From the NCBI RefSeq assembly GCF_009600885.1, contig NZ_VCLA01000086.1, forward strand, positions 19,051-83,050: a DNA stretch of 64,000 nucleotides, given 5' to 3'. The first letter of the stretch is position 1. Every line of letters starts with the position of its first letter. The notes beneath the pieces were generated by a model that worked only from the letters and a program-made list of their open reading frames with translations, did no database searches and was not told the origin of the DNA. The DNA is from Streptomyces jumonjinensis. GTDB taxonomy: Bacteria; Actinomycetota; Actinomycetes; Streptomycetales; Streptomycetaceae. Below are positions 7,992-16,269 of this stretch, piece after piece. The position numbers and the translations under genes are program-made.

Positions 7992-8224
7992 GCGAAGCCG
8001 CGACTGGTACGCGAAACCGCCGCGACCACCGAGTGTGGACCTCCGGCATGTGCTGGCTCTACTGCCGACAGACCGGACCCGTTCTCTGGCTCGGATCGGT
8101 CGCCGCCGCAGGGCTGGAGACAGGGATCTACGGCTGCGAGATGTGCATAGCCGAACTGGAACACATGGTCAGGGTCGCCGTGACGGAGCGGGATGCGCGT
8201 CAGGGCTACGCGCCCACCGGGTGA
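7988..8224 (+). CDS. small protein with two CxxC-like pairs, unknown function
   Basis: A 78-residue protein starting at a GTG that overlaps the ATPase stop (GTGA). It carries CWLYC and CEMC, four cysteines that could bind a metal, around a hydrophobic GPVLWLGSVAAAG stretch. I do not recognise a family. Its strict coupling to the ATPase-like gene suggests that it is part of the same regulatory module. A hairpin terminator follows. Confidence 0.65.
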   Translation: MSEAATGTRNRRDHRVWTSGMCWLYCRQTGPVLWLGSVAAAGLETGIYGCEMCIAELEHMVRVAVTERDARQGYAPTG

Positions 8225-8240
8225 GTCTTGGGTATTGGGC

Positions 8241-8276
8241 AGCCGGGCATCCGAGGTGTTCTCGGAGGGCCCGGCT
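8241..8276. terminator. bidirectional hairpin terminator
   Basis: AGCCGGGC pairs with GCCCGGCT, and inside it CCGAG pairs with CTCGG around a gtgtt loop. It lies between convergent genes ending at 8224 and 8295. Confidence 0.8.
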
Positions 8277-8294
8277 CTGTTCCGGGGCTGTGCA

Positions 8295-9416
8295 TCAGCG
8301 GCGGGACATGTAGAGGTCGAGGGCCTTGTGCAGGAGCTTGTTGAGAGGGAAGTCCCACTCGCCGAGGTATTCCACGGCCTGACCGCCGGTGCCGACTTTG
8401 AACCGGAGCAGGCCCAGCAGGTGGTTGCTCTCCTCCAGGGTGTCGGTGATGCCACGGAAGTCGTAGATGTTCGCGCCGAGTTCATGAGCGTCGGACATCA
8501 TCCGCCACTGGATCGCGTTGTTCGGCTGGACCTCGCGCTTGCGGTTGGTGGAGGCGCCGTAGGAGTACCAGACGTGCTCACCGACGGTCAGCATCGTCGC
8601 CGCCGCGAGCACTTCGCCCTCGTGGTGGGCGAGGTAGAGGCGCATGCGGTTGGGGTCCTCGGCCGTCAGCGCGGTCCACATGCGCTGGAAGTAGCCCAGC
8701 GGGCGCGGGATGAACCGGTCGCGTTCGGCGGTCTCCACGTAGATGTGGTGGAACGCGGGCAGATCGTCGTAGCTGCCGAGGACGACCTTGACGCCTGCCT
8801 TCTCGGCCTTCTTGATGTTGCGGCGCCACTGCTGGTTGAGGCCGCGCTGGATGTCCTCCAGCGAGCGGCCGGCGAACGGGACTTGGAAGACATAGCGCGG
8901 CTGACCGGCGGCGAAGCCGTCCTCGCTGCCGGGCTCGGTCTGCTGCCAGCCCATCCGCCGAAGCCGGTCGGCGATGTCGAAGGCCCCCGGCTCGTGTGCG
9001 GTGGCCTTGGCATCACGCAGCTGTCGGGCCTGAGGGTCGGCGATCGCGGCTTTGACTGCCTCCGCGCTCCAGCGGCGGGTGACGACGGGCGGGCCCATTT
9101 TCACCGAGAAAGCGCCCTGGGCCTTGAGGTAGGCGAGCATCGGCTCCAGCCATCGCTCAAGATCCGGCGCGTCCCATTCGATGACCGGCCCTTCGGGCAG
9201 ATAGGCGAGGTACCGCTTGAGCTTCGGCAACGGCCGGAACAGCACCAGCCCCACACCGACGAGACGGCCGCTGCCGTCGAACCAGCCCAGACTCTCCGCC
9301 CGCCAGTCCGGCTTCACATCCCCCCACGAGGGGACCTGCATGTGACTCGCCGAGGGCCGGGCCGCGACGAAGGCCAGGTGCTCCTCACGGGTGATCGCCT
9401 TGAGGCGGAAACTCAT
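8295..9416 (-). CDS. FemABX-family peptidyltransferase
   Basis: A 373-residue cytoplasmic enzyme of the Fem/lipid II aminoacyl-tRNA-dependent ligase family, with two GNAT-like halves. Signature segments are HMQVPSWGDVK near the N-terminus, LNQQWRRNIKKAEKAGV in the centre, a GEVLAAATM strand, SNRKREVQPNNAIQWRMM-like residues around 280-295 and YDFRGI near residue 320. Family members add glycine or other amino acids to the peptidoglycan stem peptide. In Streptomyces a FemX homologue adds the cross-bridge glycine; whether this is that enzyme or a resistance/paralogous copy cannot be told. An AAAGGAG ribosome site precedes the ATG. Confidence 0.85.
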   Translation of the reverse strand: MSFRLKAITREEHLAFVAARPSASHMQVPSWGDVKPDWRAESLGWFDGSGRLVGVGLVLFRPLPKLKRYLAYLPEGPVIEWDAPDLERWLEPMLAYLKAQGAFSVKMGPPVVTRRWSAEAVKAAIADPQARQLRDAKATAHEPGAFDIADRLRRMGWQQTEPGSEDGFAAGQPRYVFQVPFAGRSLEDIQRGLNQQWRRNIKKAEKAGVKVVLGSYDDLPAFHHIYVETAERDRFIPRPLGYFQRMWTALTAEDPNRMRLYLAHHEGEVLAAATMLTVGEHVWYSYGASTNRKREVQPNNAIQWRMMSDAHELGANIYDFRGITDTLEESNHLLGLLRFKVGTGGQAVEYLGEWDFPLNKLLHKALDLYMSRR

Positions 9417-9507
9417 GTGCAGTGCTCCTTTGCTCGGCGCCTCAGCCTACTGAGGGGCACTGCCGTGCATCAGCCCCGACTGCTCCGGCTCGTCGGGGCA
9501 GACACGA

Positions 9508-9557
9508 GAGCCCCACCCGGACCACCCGGACCCAAGCAAGCACCCCGGGCGGGGCTC
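9508..9557 (-). terminator. hairpin terminator after the TetR gene
   Basis: GAGCCCCACCCGG pairs with CCGGGCGGGGCTC with one mismatch. It lies directly downstream of the leftward TetR stop and upstream of the femX-like gene. Confidence 0.75.
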
Positions 9558-9562
9558 CCCGT

Positions 9563-10276
9563 TCATTTGGTGACGCCGCTCCGGACTTTCGGAATGACGA
9601 ACTCCTGCATCAGCTCCACAGCATCGCGGACCAGAGGCCGGACCAACCGGAAGCGTGACAGCCGGACAGCACGCGCTACGAGAGGTGCGCACTTGCGCAC
9701 AAAGGCGCGGGTGCGCTCGGTGTCCTCGGTATGGTCGAACACCCAGTAGAGAACCACGCCCATGAGGTATAGCCACAGCAGGTCAGGAAGAAGCTCGGCC
9801 AGCTCCGAGTCCAGCTTCGGGCCCACCTGTGACCCTTCGAGTACGTCACGGAAGATCTGGATCACTTCCGCGCGGGCGGGGTATGACTCGTCTGAGAAGG
9901 GGCTCAGCGGGCTGTCAGGGTCAGCGGCTGTGCTGAAGAACTGGGCCGCGAACTCGTGGTAGGGCTTCGCGCAGTCCACCCACGCCATGACGGCGATCTC
10001 AAGCCGCTCCCCGAAATCTTCTGCTCCTTGAAGGCGTTCACCTGTCACTGTGGCGTGCTCGTGGGACATTCGATCGTAGAAGCCCGTGATCAGAGAGGCT
10101 TTCGAGTCGAAGTAGTAGTACGCGTTCCCCACCGATACCCCCGCCTCTTTGGCGATGGCCCGCATCGTGGTCTTGTCGTAACCACGCTCCTGGAACAGCC
10201 GGAGGGCTGTTTCGAGAATGAGCGTGCGGGTCTGCTCGCTCTTGGGGGCGCTCCTGGGAGCCTGCACGTCAGTCAC
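9563..10276 (-). CDS. TetR-family transcriptional regulator
   Basis: A 237-residue regulator. The N-terminal helix-turn-helix (residues ~15-60) reads TALRLFQERGYDKTTMRAIAKEAGVSVGNAYYYFDSK-like in pieces: the recognition region is EAGVSVGNAYYYF. The C-terminal ligand-binding domain is mostly helical. The GTG start at 10276 begins VTDVQAPRS just before the DNA-binding domain. It is the last gene of a leftward three-gene operon whose promoter carries two perfect palindromes, so autoregulation through those sites is the simplest inference. Confidence 0.88.
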   Translation of the reverse strand: MTDVQAPRSAPKSEQTRTLILETALRLFQERGYDKTTMRAIAKEAGVSVGNAYYYFDSKASLITGFYDRMSHEHATVTGERLQGAEDFGERLEIAVMAWVDCAKPYHEFAAQFFSTAADPDSPLSPFSDESYPARAEVIQIFRDVLEGSQVGPKLDSELAELLPDLLWLYLMGVVLYWVFDHTEDTERTRAFVRKCAPLVARAVRLSRFRLVRPLVRDAVELMQEFVIPKVRSGVTK

Positions 10277-10287
10277 GGTGTCCGAGC

Positions 10288-10734
10288 CTAACGGGGGATC
10301 TCGCACCGGTCGTCGCAGGGCGGCCCGGCGGCGGGGTCCGCCGTGCCCGCCGGCCGGTCCGCCGTCGCCTCGCGGTACTTGGCCGCCGCGAGCATGGTGA
10401 CCCGGACGAACGGGGCTCCGGCCGGGGTGGCGAGCCAGTACGCCTTCGGCCGGTGCTCGGCCAGCGCCCAGAGGCAGACGATCCAGGCGGCGGTTCCGCC
10501 GAAGATCTGCCCCTGGTCCCCGATGACGGTGATCTCCCGCAGGGTGCGGCTGTGATCGAGCCCGGGGTAGAGCCGCTCCGCCTCGGCCGACCCGGCGGGC
10601 ACCAGGCTCAGAGGGACGAGCTGGGGCTGACGGATCAGCCAGGCCCGCAGATGGGCGCAGAGGGGGCAGTTCGCGTCGTAGAGGACGGTCAGCCGGCGGA
10701 CGGGGACGCCGCCGCCCCGGCGGCGGGCGGTCAT
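10288..10734 (-). CDS. DCC-family thiol-disulfide oxidoreductase-like protein (DUF393)
   Basis: A 148-residue protein with the family hallmark YDANCPLC near residue 20 (the DxxCPLC motif for which DCC proteins are named), then LRAWLIRQ and a GGTAAW motif. The family is a predicted thioredoxin-like redox group without a settled substrate. Its ATG overlaps the stop of the upstream membrane-protein gene by four bases, so it is the middle gene of the TetR operon. Confidence 0.85.
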   Translation of the reverse strand: MTARRRGGGVPVRRLTVLYDANCPLCAHLRAWLIRQPQLVPLSLVPAGSAEAERLYPGLDHSRTLREITVIGDQGQIFGGTAAWIVCLWALAEHRPKAYWLATPAGAPFVRVTMLAAAKYREATADRPAGTADPAAGPPCDDRCEIPR

Positions 10735-11153
10735 GAGACGGTCGGCGGAGTCTTGTCGAGCCGGCCCGCCCAGCCCTGCGGGTCCACCGGGGGGACCGTC
10801 TCGCGCTCCAGCGCGCCGCGTCGGCGCATCCTGTTGAGGACGAAGACATTGCACAGGTGCAGCACGCCGAGCACGAGCAGGACCACACCGAGCTTCACGG
10901 AGAGCGCGTCGAACAGCTCGCGGGTGTCGTCGACGGTCTCGGCGACCCGGAGGTAGAGGGCGACGAAGCCGAGGTTCACCAGATAGAAGCCGACGACGAG
11001 CAGATGGTTCACGGCGTCGGCGAGCTTCTCGTTCCCCTGGGTCACATCGGAGAGGAAAATCCGCCCATTACGGCTCAGGGTGCGCGCCACCCAGACGGTC
11101 AGCGCCACGCTGATCAGCAGATATATGACGTAGGCCGCCACATTGAGATCCAT
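10731..11153 (-). CDS. three-helix membrane protein, first gene of the TetR operon
   Basis: A 140-residue protein with three hydrophobic segments (AAYVIYLLISVALTVWVA, LLVVGFYLVNLGFVALYL and LGVVLLVLGVLHLCNVFVL). The ATG at 11153 is chosen for a GGAG ribosome site eight bases upstream; a further ATG at 11225 lies inside the operator region. No firm family assignment. It is coupled to the DCC-type gene, a pairing that suggests a membrane redox or electron-transfer role, but this is inference. Confidence 0.7.
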   Translation of the reverse strand: MDLNVAAYVIYLLISVALTVWVARTLSRNGRIFLSDVTQGNEKLADAVNHLLVVGFYLVNLGFVALYLRVAETVDDTRELFDALSVKLGVVLLVLGVLHLCNVFVLNRMRRRGALERETVPPVDPQGWAGRLDKTPPTVS

Positions 11154-11165
11154 GTCCCGCACTCC

Positions 11166-11179
11166 TTGAACGCGTTCAA
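11166..11179. promoter_or_regulatory. palindromic operator, start-proximal
   Basis: TTGAACGCGTTCAA is a perfect 14-bp palindrome just upstream of the ribosome site of the leftward operon. It shares both half-sites with a second palindrome 46 bp away. It is a probable TetR-family binding site. Confidence 0.7.
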
Positions 11180-11196
11180 AAAGCCTGTCACGGACG

Positions 11197-11225
11197 ACGG
11201 TAGACCTGTTTTTGAACATGTTCAA
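11197..11225 (-). promoter_or_regulatory. promoter of the TetR operon with overlapping palindromic operator
   Basis: Reading leftward, TTGAAC (11225-11220), a 17-base spacer and TACCGT (11202-11197) form a plausible -35/-10 pair. The -35 lies inside TTGAACATGTTCAA (11212-11225), a perfect 14-bp palindrome, so a bound repressor would block RNA polymerase. The second palindrome lies downstream of the start point. Confidence 0.65.
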
Positions 11226-11290
11226 GGAGGGAGGGGCATGCTCCGGATAAGGAGGGGCGGGTGGGGCGGATGTGACCTACCCTCGCCCGA

Positions 11291-12043
11291 GTGACACTTG
11301 CTTACGACATCACCGGCACGGGCCCCACGGCCGTACTCCTCCACTCCACCGTCTGCGACCGGCGGATGTGGGACCCGCAGCGGCAGGCTCTCGCGGACAG
11401 CGGACTGAGGGTGGTGCGCTGCGACTTCAGGGGGTACGGCGAGACGCCCGCCGGGGACGCCCCCTACCGCGACGCCGACGATGTGCTCGACCTGCTGGAC
11501 GCCCTGGGAGTCGAACAGGCCGCGCTGGTGGGCGCGTCGTACGGCGGCCGTGCCGCCCTGGCGCTGGCGGCCCGCGCCCCGCACCGGGTGTCCGCGCTCG
11601 CGCTGCTCTGCCCCGCACTGCCCGGCGAGGAGCCGAGCGCCCGCCTGACGGAGTACGACCGGCGCGAGACGGAGCTGTTCGAGGCCGAGGACTTCGCGGG
11701 CGCGGCCCAGCTGAACGCCGAGGTCTGGCTGGGGCCCGAGGCGGACGCCGCGACCCGCGCCGCCGTGGCGGAGATGCAGCTGAACGCGTTCCGGCGGCAA
11801 CTGGCGGCGACCGAGGAGCACGACGGAGCCGAGGACATCGACATATCGGCCCTCGCGGCGGTCCACGCCCCGGCCCTGGCCGTCTCCGGCGCCCACGACA
11901 TGCCGGACTTCCGCGCCCCGGCGGCCCGCCTGCCGGAGCTCCTACCCCGCGCCGTCCACCGCGAACTGCCGTGGGCGGGCCATCTGCCCTCGCTGGAGCG
12001 CCCATCGGAGATCACCGGGCTGCTGACGGATTTCCTCCACTGA
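11291..12043 (+). CDS. alpha/beta hydrolase
   Basis: A 250-residue serine hydrolase. It has the nucleophile elbow GASYGG (residues ~95), a C-terminal SGAHDMP segment with the likely acid and WAGHLPSLERP with the histidine. This is the layout of small esterases and lactonases such as 3-oxoadipate enol-lactonase, but the substrate cannot be told. The GTG at 11291 has no ribosome site; a TACCCT -10-like hexamer ends eight bases upstream, so a leaderless transcript is possible. It is divergent from the TetR operon and may share its operators. Confidence 0.85.
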   Translation: MTLAYDITGTGPTAVLLHSTVCDRRMWDPQRQALADSGLRVVRCDFRGYGETPAGDAPYRDADDVLDLLDALGVEQAALVGASYGGRAALALAARAPHRVSALALLCPALPGEEPSARLTEYDRRETELFEAEDFAGAAQLNAEVWLGPEADAATRAAVAEMQLNAFRRQLAATEEHDGAEDIDISALAAVHAPALAVSGAHDMPDFRAPAARLPELLPRAVHRELPWAGHLPSLERPSEITGLLTDFLH

Positions 12044-12106
12044 GGAACCCGCCCGCCGCCCCGCACCGGGACAGCGGGCGGAGGCGACCGGGCGCGATAC
12101 AACGAA

Positions 12107-12145
12107 CAGCGTCGCCCCCGGGCCGATGGGCTGGGGGCGCCGCTG
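12107..12145. terminator. bidirectional hairpin terminator
   Basis: CAGCGTCGCCCCC pairs with GGGGGCGCCGCTG with one mismatch. It lies between the convergent hydrolase and FG-GAP genes. Confidence 0.8.
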
Positions 12146-12160
12146 TCGGCGACGGACGCG

Positions 12161-15100
12161 TCAGCCGATGGCGATCCGTGTCTTCCAGTAGCTCGTCGGC
12201 CCGATGATCTCCGAGCCGGATCCCGTCAGCGCGGTCTTGCCGCCCGCGTGGAAGCGGAGGGAGCCGTCGGAGCGCACGGCCCAGATGTCGGGGACGGAGT
12301 CCCCGTTGGCGTCCGGGGTGCCCATCAGCATCGGCACGCTCGCCCGCGACCAGCCCGACGCCCCGTACTCGGCGTCGACCCCGCCCGCCGAGCCCGCCGC
12401 ACTCGCCAGGGAGTCCAGGTCGACCCCGCCGCCGGCGGCCTTGATGCCCTTGCGGAGCAGCAGCCGGTGGGTGTTCTCGGTCCGGTAGACCAGATCCGCG
12501 ACGCCGTCCCCGGACACGTCCTGGACGGTGACGATGTCCCGCTCCTTCCAGGGAGTGGAGGACAGGCGCCTCGCCTCGTCGAAGACGCCGCCCCGGTAGC
12601 CGGTGAAGGCCCAGAGCTCGTCTCCGACGAGCGCGAACAGATCGGTCTGGGCGTCGTCGGTGATGTCGCCCGCCGCCACGATCTGAGTGAACGACGCCGG
12701 GCTGGGCGCGTTGTCCGGCAGCCGGATCTCCCGCCGCTTGTCGATGTTGACCGCGCCGTAGCCGTCACCGGGGTAGACCCAGAGCCTGCCGCCGACCCGC
12801 ACCAGCAGATCCTGGAGGCCGTCGCCGCCGTAGACGTCTCCGTTGTGGGTGATCAGCGAGCCCTTGAAGTGGCCCGGGGAGGCACTCGCGAACGGCGGCA
12901 GATCGTCGCCGTTGGGGTCCTTGTCGGGGTTGGCCCGGTAGGCGCCGGACATCGAGTAGTCGAGGTCGCCGCTGCCCCTGGTGAGGTCCCTGACGGCCTG
13001 CGAGGGATAGAGGGAGAGATTTCCGCCCTCGGTGACCGTCATTAGATCCGGCAGATCGTCTCCGGTGAAGTCCCCGGGGGAGTCGGACTGGTCGCGCGGG
13101 GTGACATAGAAGAGGTACTTGGTCGGCTGGGAGACATTGCCCGCGCCGTCCACGACCCGGACATAGAGCACATTGGGGCCGGCGGTGGGAGGCTTGGCTC
13201 CGTCGATCTTGCCGGGATAAGCAGTGGGAAGTCCGGCGAAACGGGGCACCTCCCCGGTGTAATTGGCCGAGTTGAAGCCGTACTCGTACCGCACCACATC
13301 GGTGTTGCGTGCACGGATGATGAAATCTCCGGGAGTGCCGAACTTCTTGGCACTCCATTTGGCGTCCTCGGCTTCATTGCCGAAGCCGTTCTCGTTCTCG
13401 TCGGCGTTGGGGAAGTCGATGGACTCCACCACGGGCGGCTTGGGCTCCTTCAGATCCAGCACGAACCGGCACGGCGTCCCCGTGGGGGCATAGGCGGAGG
13501 AGGAGCTGGCGTCGTCCAGAGCCCGTACCCGCCAGGAGTACAGCGTGCCGTCCTTGAGCCTGCTGGTGGGAAACCCGGAGGTGGTGCCCAGGGCGACATC
13601 GCGGTCCATCCCGCTGATGTCCACCTTTCCGGTGGAGTTCAGCAGATCGCCCGAGGTGTTCCACGCTCCGGTCGGCCAGAGGTCGAAGTCGAAGAAGTCC
13701 AGATTCTTGTCCTTGTCGGACACCCGGGCGGTGAAGGTCAGTTCGTCCGAACCCATGCGGACGTACGGCTCCGTGGTGGTGCACTTGGCGTCCGGGCCGA
13801 GATCAAGCGAGGTGGGGGTGTTCGGCTTGCGGTTGTAGATCACCTCCAGCCTCGGCGCGTACTCGCCGTTGGCCCGGAACTTCTTCCATGCGTACTGCGA
13901 GTCCTCATCGCGTGCGCGCAGCCCGAAGGTGATGCTGTCGGCGCCCTTGTCTGCCCGCTTCTGCGCGGCCTTCCGCACATCGAACTTCACGAATTCATCG
14001 CGGCATCCGGAGTTGTATCCCAGCGCGAAGCTCTGAGTGGTGATCTTGTTCCCGTCGTGCAGCTCCGGGGCGTTCTTCCAGTTGGTGCGGGAGCTGATGG
14101 CGCTGGTGAGATGGACGCTCATCGAACGGGGGCTACAGGACCAGGAGTAGGTCGACAGAAGGCGCAGATTCGCCTCCTTGATCTTGGTGCCCTTCAGATC
14201 CTTGTCGAAGCCGATGTTGAAGAACGACCGTGAGGTGCCCCAGGAGTCCGACTCGAATCCCACCCGGGCCTCGTGGGTGCCGCCCTTGTTGAAGCCCTTG
14301 CCGTTGTAGAAGGTCGCCTTGGGATGGCGGTCGTAGGCGGTGGTCCAGTTCTGCGTCGCCTCCTTGACCGACGGGTCGATGAAGACCGGGTAGACCGTCG
14401 CCGGGTCGGCGAGGAAGTCCTGATCGGGGGTGAGCGTCCAGGTGAATCCGTTCAGATCGGCCTCGACCAGCTCACCGCGGGAATCGGGCGACGGGCCGTC
14501 GAGCGAGGGCAGACCGAGGGTGGCCGCCGAACCGGTCTGCGAGGGAGCGGGCGTGGGCTCCGCCGGTGCGGAGGGCAGCGGCTCCGGCGCCCGGGTGGGC
14601 TCGGGGCCGTCCGAGGCGGACGGGAGCGCTTCGGGGGACGGGTCGGTCTGCTCGTCCGACTCGATCGGCTCCTCGCCGGGGCCGGGGCTGGTGTCCGTGG
14701 TGGGGGTGGGGCTGCCGGTGTCCACGGGGTCGGGCGTCTCGGGGGCGGTGGGCTGGGAGGTGGCCCCCACCGTTCCGTCGGTGATGGCCGGGGAGCCGCT
14801 GTTGTCCCACATCAGCGGGGTGGGGGAGTAGGCGACTCCCTCGCCGTCGGCGTTCTCCGCACCGAGTACGCCCGTCTCGGGGTCGAGACGGAACGAGAGG
14901 TCGGGCGAGTCGATGCCGTAGGCCAGCTGCTGGACGCGTGGATCGGCCGCCGCCTGGCGGTTCTTCACCACGAGCAGGGGGGCGAATCCGTCGTTGTCGG
15001 CGGTGAGGACCAGGTCCGCGCCCGGGAGTATCTCGGGATACAGGGCCCGGGAGCCGTCGATGACGGGTGCCGGCACCGGGCCGGGCCAGGTGAGCTGGAT

Positions 15101-15736
15101 GGTGTGGGTGCCCACCTGGAGGCTCGCCAGGGGTGTTCTGGGCTCGTTCGCGGCTTTGGTGGTCCCGGTGACTCTGGTCGTCCTGGTGGCTCTGGTGGCT
15201 CTGGTGGTCCTGGTGGTCCCGGCGGCTTCGGCGGTCTCGATGACCCGGCGCGGCTGGGCGCGGGAAGCCCGCTCTCCGGCCCCCTTCCCGCCCTTCCCGC
15301 CCTTCCCGCTCCTCCCGGCCTTCTCGGCCTGCGAACCGGCGGAAAATATCATCCGGTTCCCCGTGGCCCTGGGCTCCCAGCCCTCCCCGGTCCGGCGGAG
15401 CGTGGTGTCGATGCTCTTCCACTCGCCGTCCACCTTGGCCCGGATCGGGGACGCGTACAGCTCCTTGGAGAGAAGGCCGCCTGGCCTGGCCCAGGTGGTG
15501 GAGCGTTCCGTGCGCAGAGAGACGACCTCGACGGGCTTGTCCGTCTCGGCCGCCCGGGTGATCGCCTCCGCCTCGGTGAGGGGGGCGCCGGACCGCCGCT
15601 CGGGCGTGCTCTCCGCCCGGGTTCCGGGTTCGTCCGGCTGGAGACCGGCGTAGGTGATGCCGGTCGCGGCGACGGCCGCGACCAGCAGGGCCGCAGTCGT
15701 TCGGCGGCCGGGCAGGCGACGCCAGTTGCGCGTCAT
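12161..15736 (-). CDS. secreted DNRLRE and FG-GAP/VCBS repeat protein
   Basis: A 1191-residue exported protein. The N-terminus (MTRNWRRLPGRRTTAALLVAA) is a signal peptide or anchor. Next come the actinobacterial wall-associated segment with TERSTTWARPGG, a Thr-Arg tandem tract near residues 165-195, a Pro/Thr/Ser-rich linker, a DNRLRE-like beta domain (~450-660), a fibronectin-like region, and a C-terminal block (~880-1191) of FG-GAP units such as DFTGDDLPDLM, DITDDAQTDLF, DVSGDGVADLV and DANGDSVPDIW. The ATG at 15736 is chosen for the signal peptide and the aggggaa ribosome site. It is divergent from the RHS toxin gene. This protein class commonly accompanies Streptomyces RHS proteins; an adhesion or export-partner role is inferred. 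Confidence 0.82.
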   Translation of the reverse strand: MTRNWRRLPGRRTTAALLVAAVAATGITYAGLQPDEPGTRAESTPERRSGAPLTEAEAITRAAETDKPVEVVSLRTERSTTWARPGGLLSKELYASPIRAKVDGEWKSIDTTLRRTGEGWEPRATGNRMIFSAGSQAEKAGRSGKGGKGGKGAGERASRAQPRRVIETAEAAGTTRTTRATRATRTTRVTGTTKAANEPRTPLASLQVGTHTIQLTWPGPVPAPVIDGSRALYPEILPGADLVLTADNDGFAPLLVVKNRQAAADPRVQQLAYGIDSPDLSFRLDPETGVLGAENADGEGVAYSPTPLMWDNSGSPAITDGTVGATSQPTAPETPDPVDTGSPTPTTDTSPGPGEEPIESDEQTDPSPEALPSASDGPEPTRAPEPLPSAPAEPTPAPSQTGSAATLGLPSLDGPSPDSRGELVEADLNGFTWTLTPDQDFLADPATVYPVFIDPSVKEATQNWTTAYDRHPKATFYNGKGFNKGGTHEARVGFESDSWGTSRSFFNIGFDKDLKGTKIKEANLRLLSTYSWSCSPRSMSVHLTSAISSRTNWKNAPELHDGNKITTQSFALGYNSGCRDEFVKFDVRKAAQKRADKGADSITFGLRARDEDSQYAWKKFRANGEYAPRLEVIYNRKPNTPTSLDLGPDAKCTTTEPYVRMGSDELTFTARVSDKDKNLDFFDFDLWPTGAWNTSGDLLNSTGKVDISGMDRDVALGTTSGFPTSRLKDGTLYSWRVRALDDASSSSAYAPTGTPCRFVLDLKEPKPPVVESIDFPNADENENGFGNEAEDAKWSAKKFGTPGDFIIRARNTDVVRYEYGFNSANYTGEVPRFAGLPTAYPGKIDGAKPPTAGPNVLYVRVVDGAGNVSQPTKYLFYVTPRDQSDSPGDFTGDDLPDLMTVTEGGNLSLYPSQAVRDLTRGSGDLDYSMSGAYRANPDKDPNGDDLPPFASASPGHFKGSLITHNGDVYGGDGLQDLLVRVGGRLWVYPGDGYGAVNIDKRREIRLPDNAPSPASFTQIVAAGDITDDAQTDLFALVGDELWAFTGYRGGVFDEARRLSSTPWKERDIVTVQDVSGDGVADLVYRTENTHRLLLRKGIKAAGGGVDLDSLASAAGSAGGVDAEYGASGWSRASVPMLMGTPDANGDSVPDIWAVRSDGSLRFHAGGKTALTGSGSEIIGPTSYWKTRIAIG

Positions 15737-16269
15737 CGGACGATTCCCCTTCCCCCTGGGATCCGTCGCGCCCTGCGGCGCGGCCGGAGCTGGACGCCGG
15801 CCATGGCACACCGGATCACCCCGATCCGGAAAAGGGCATGGCGAGGCGAGCTGATGATGACCCATCGCTGTTCTCCCGTCACTCAAGTGCGCACGGGAGC
15901 GCGGGAACCGGGACGGCGGCCGGCGCGTTCCGATGAGTGCGCGGCGAGGGCGCCCGTTCCCGTGTTCGCTCAGCGAACCACGGGATGAAGCGCGCAAAAG
16001 CGCCTTTTAGTGGCCCGCGTATGCGAACTTTCTCCTGTCGATGGGCTATTGAGCCGAAGATCGCAATCGGCGACTTGGCGCGATAGGCGAGGAAGCGGGC
16101 CTTCCGGTTGTTACGGTGCGTTGCGATACGTTACGTCTTGTGATGATCATCACAGAGCGCGCCCCTACTCTGGCGTAGCTTCACGGACTGGTCACAGAAT
16201 CTCCGTCATCTGATACGCCATCACGCGTGGTCCGCCCGGTCCCGCACTGACTGGTCGGGGGACCTCGCC
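15737..16269. other. 533-bp divergent control region of the FG-GAP/RHS pair
   Basis: No convincing gene. It contains an inverted repeat at 15959-15984 (CCCGTGTTCGCT paired with AGCGAACCACGGG with one bulged base), a small aaaag/ctttt hairpin near 15996-16008 and a perfect palindrome at 16139-16154. The base composition is less GC-rich than the flanking genes, as expected for promoters. Confidence 0.6.
16139..16154. promoter_or_regulatory. CRP-like palindromic operator upstream of the RHS gene
   Basis: TGTGATGATCATCACA is a perfect 16-bp palindrome. It matches the TGTGA-N6-TCACA pattern of CRP/FNR-family sites. It lies about 116 bp before the RHS start codon. Streptomyces encode a Crp homologue; binding here is inferred only. 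Confidence 0.6.

Noticed and set aside
8193..9749. 518-codon open frame opposite the FemABX gene
   Set aside because: Shadow frame of the FemABX gene on the other strand; no domain or start signal.
14273..15988. 571-codon open frame on the + strand with collagen-like GGPGGSGG sequence
   Set aside because: It is antisense to the FG-GAP protein gene; the Gly-Pro pattern is the complement of the Thr-Arg coding repeat. No ribosome site or family match.
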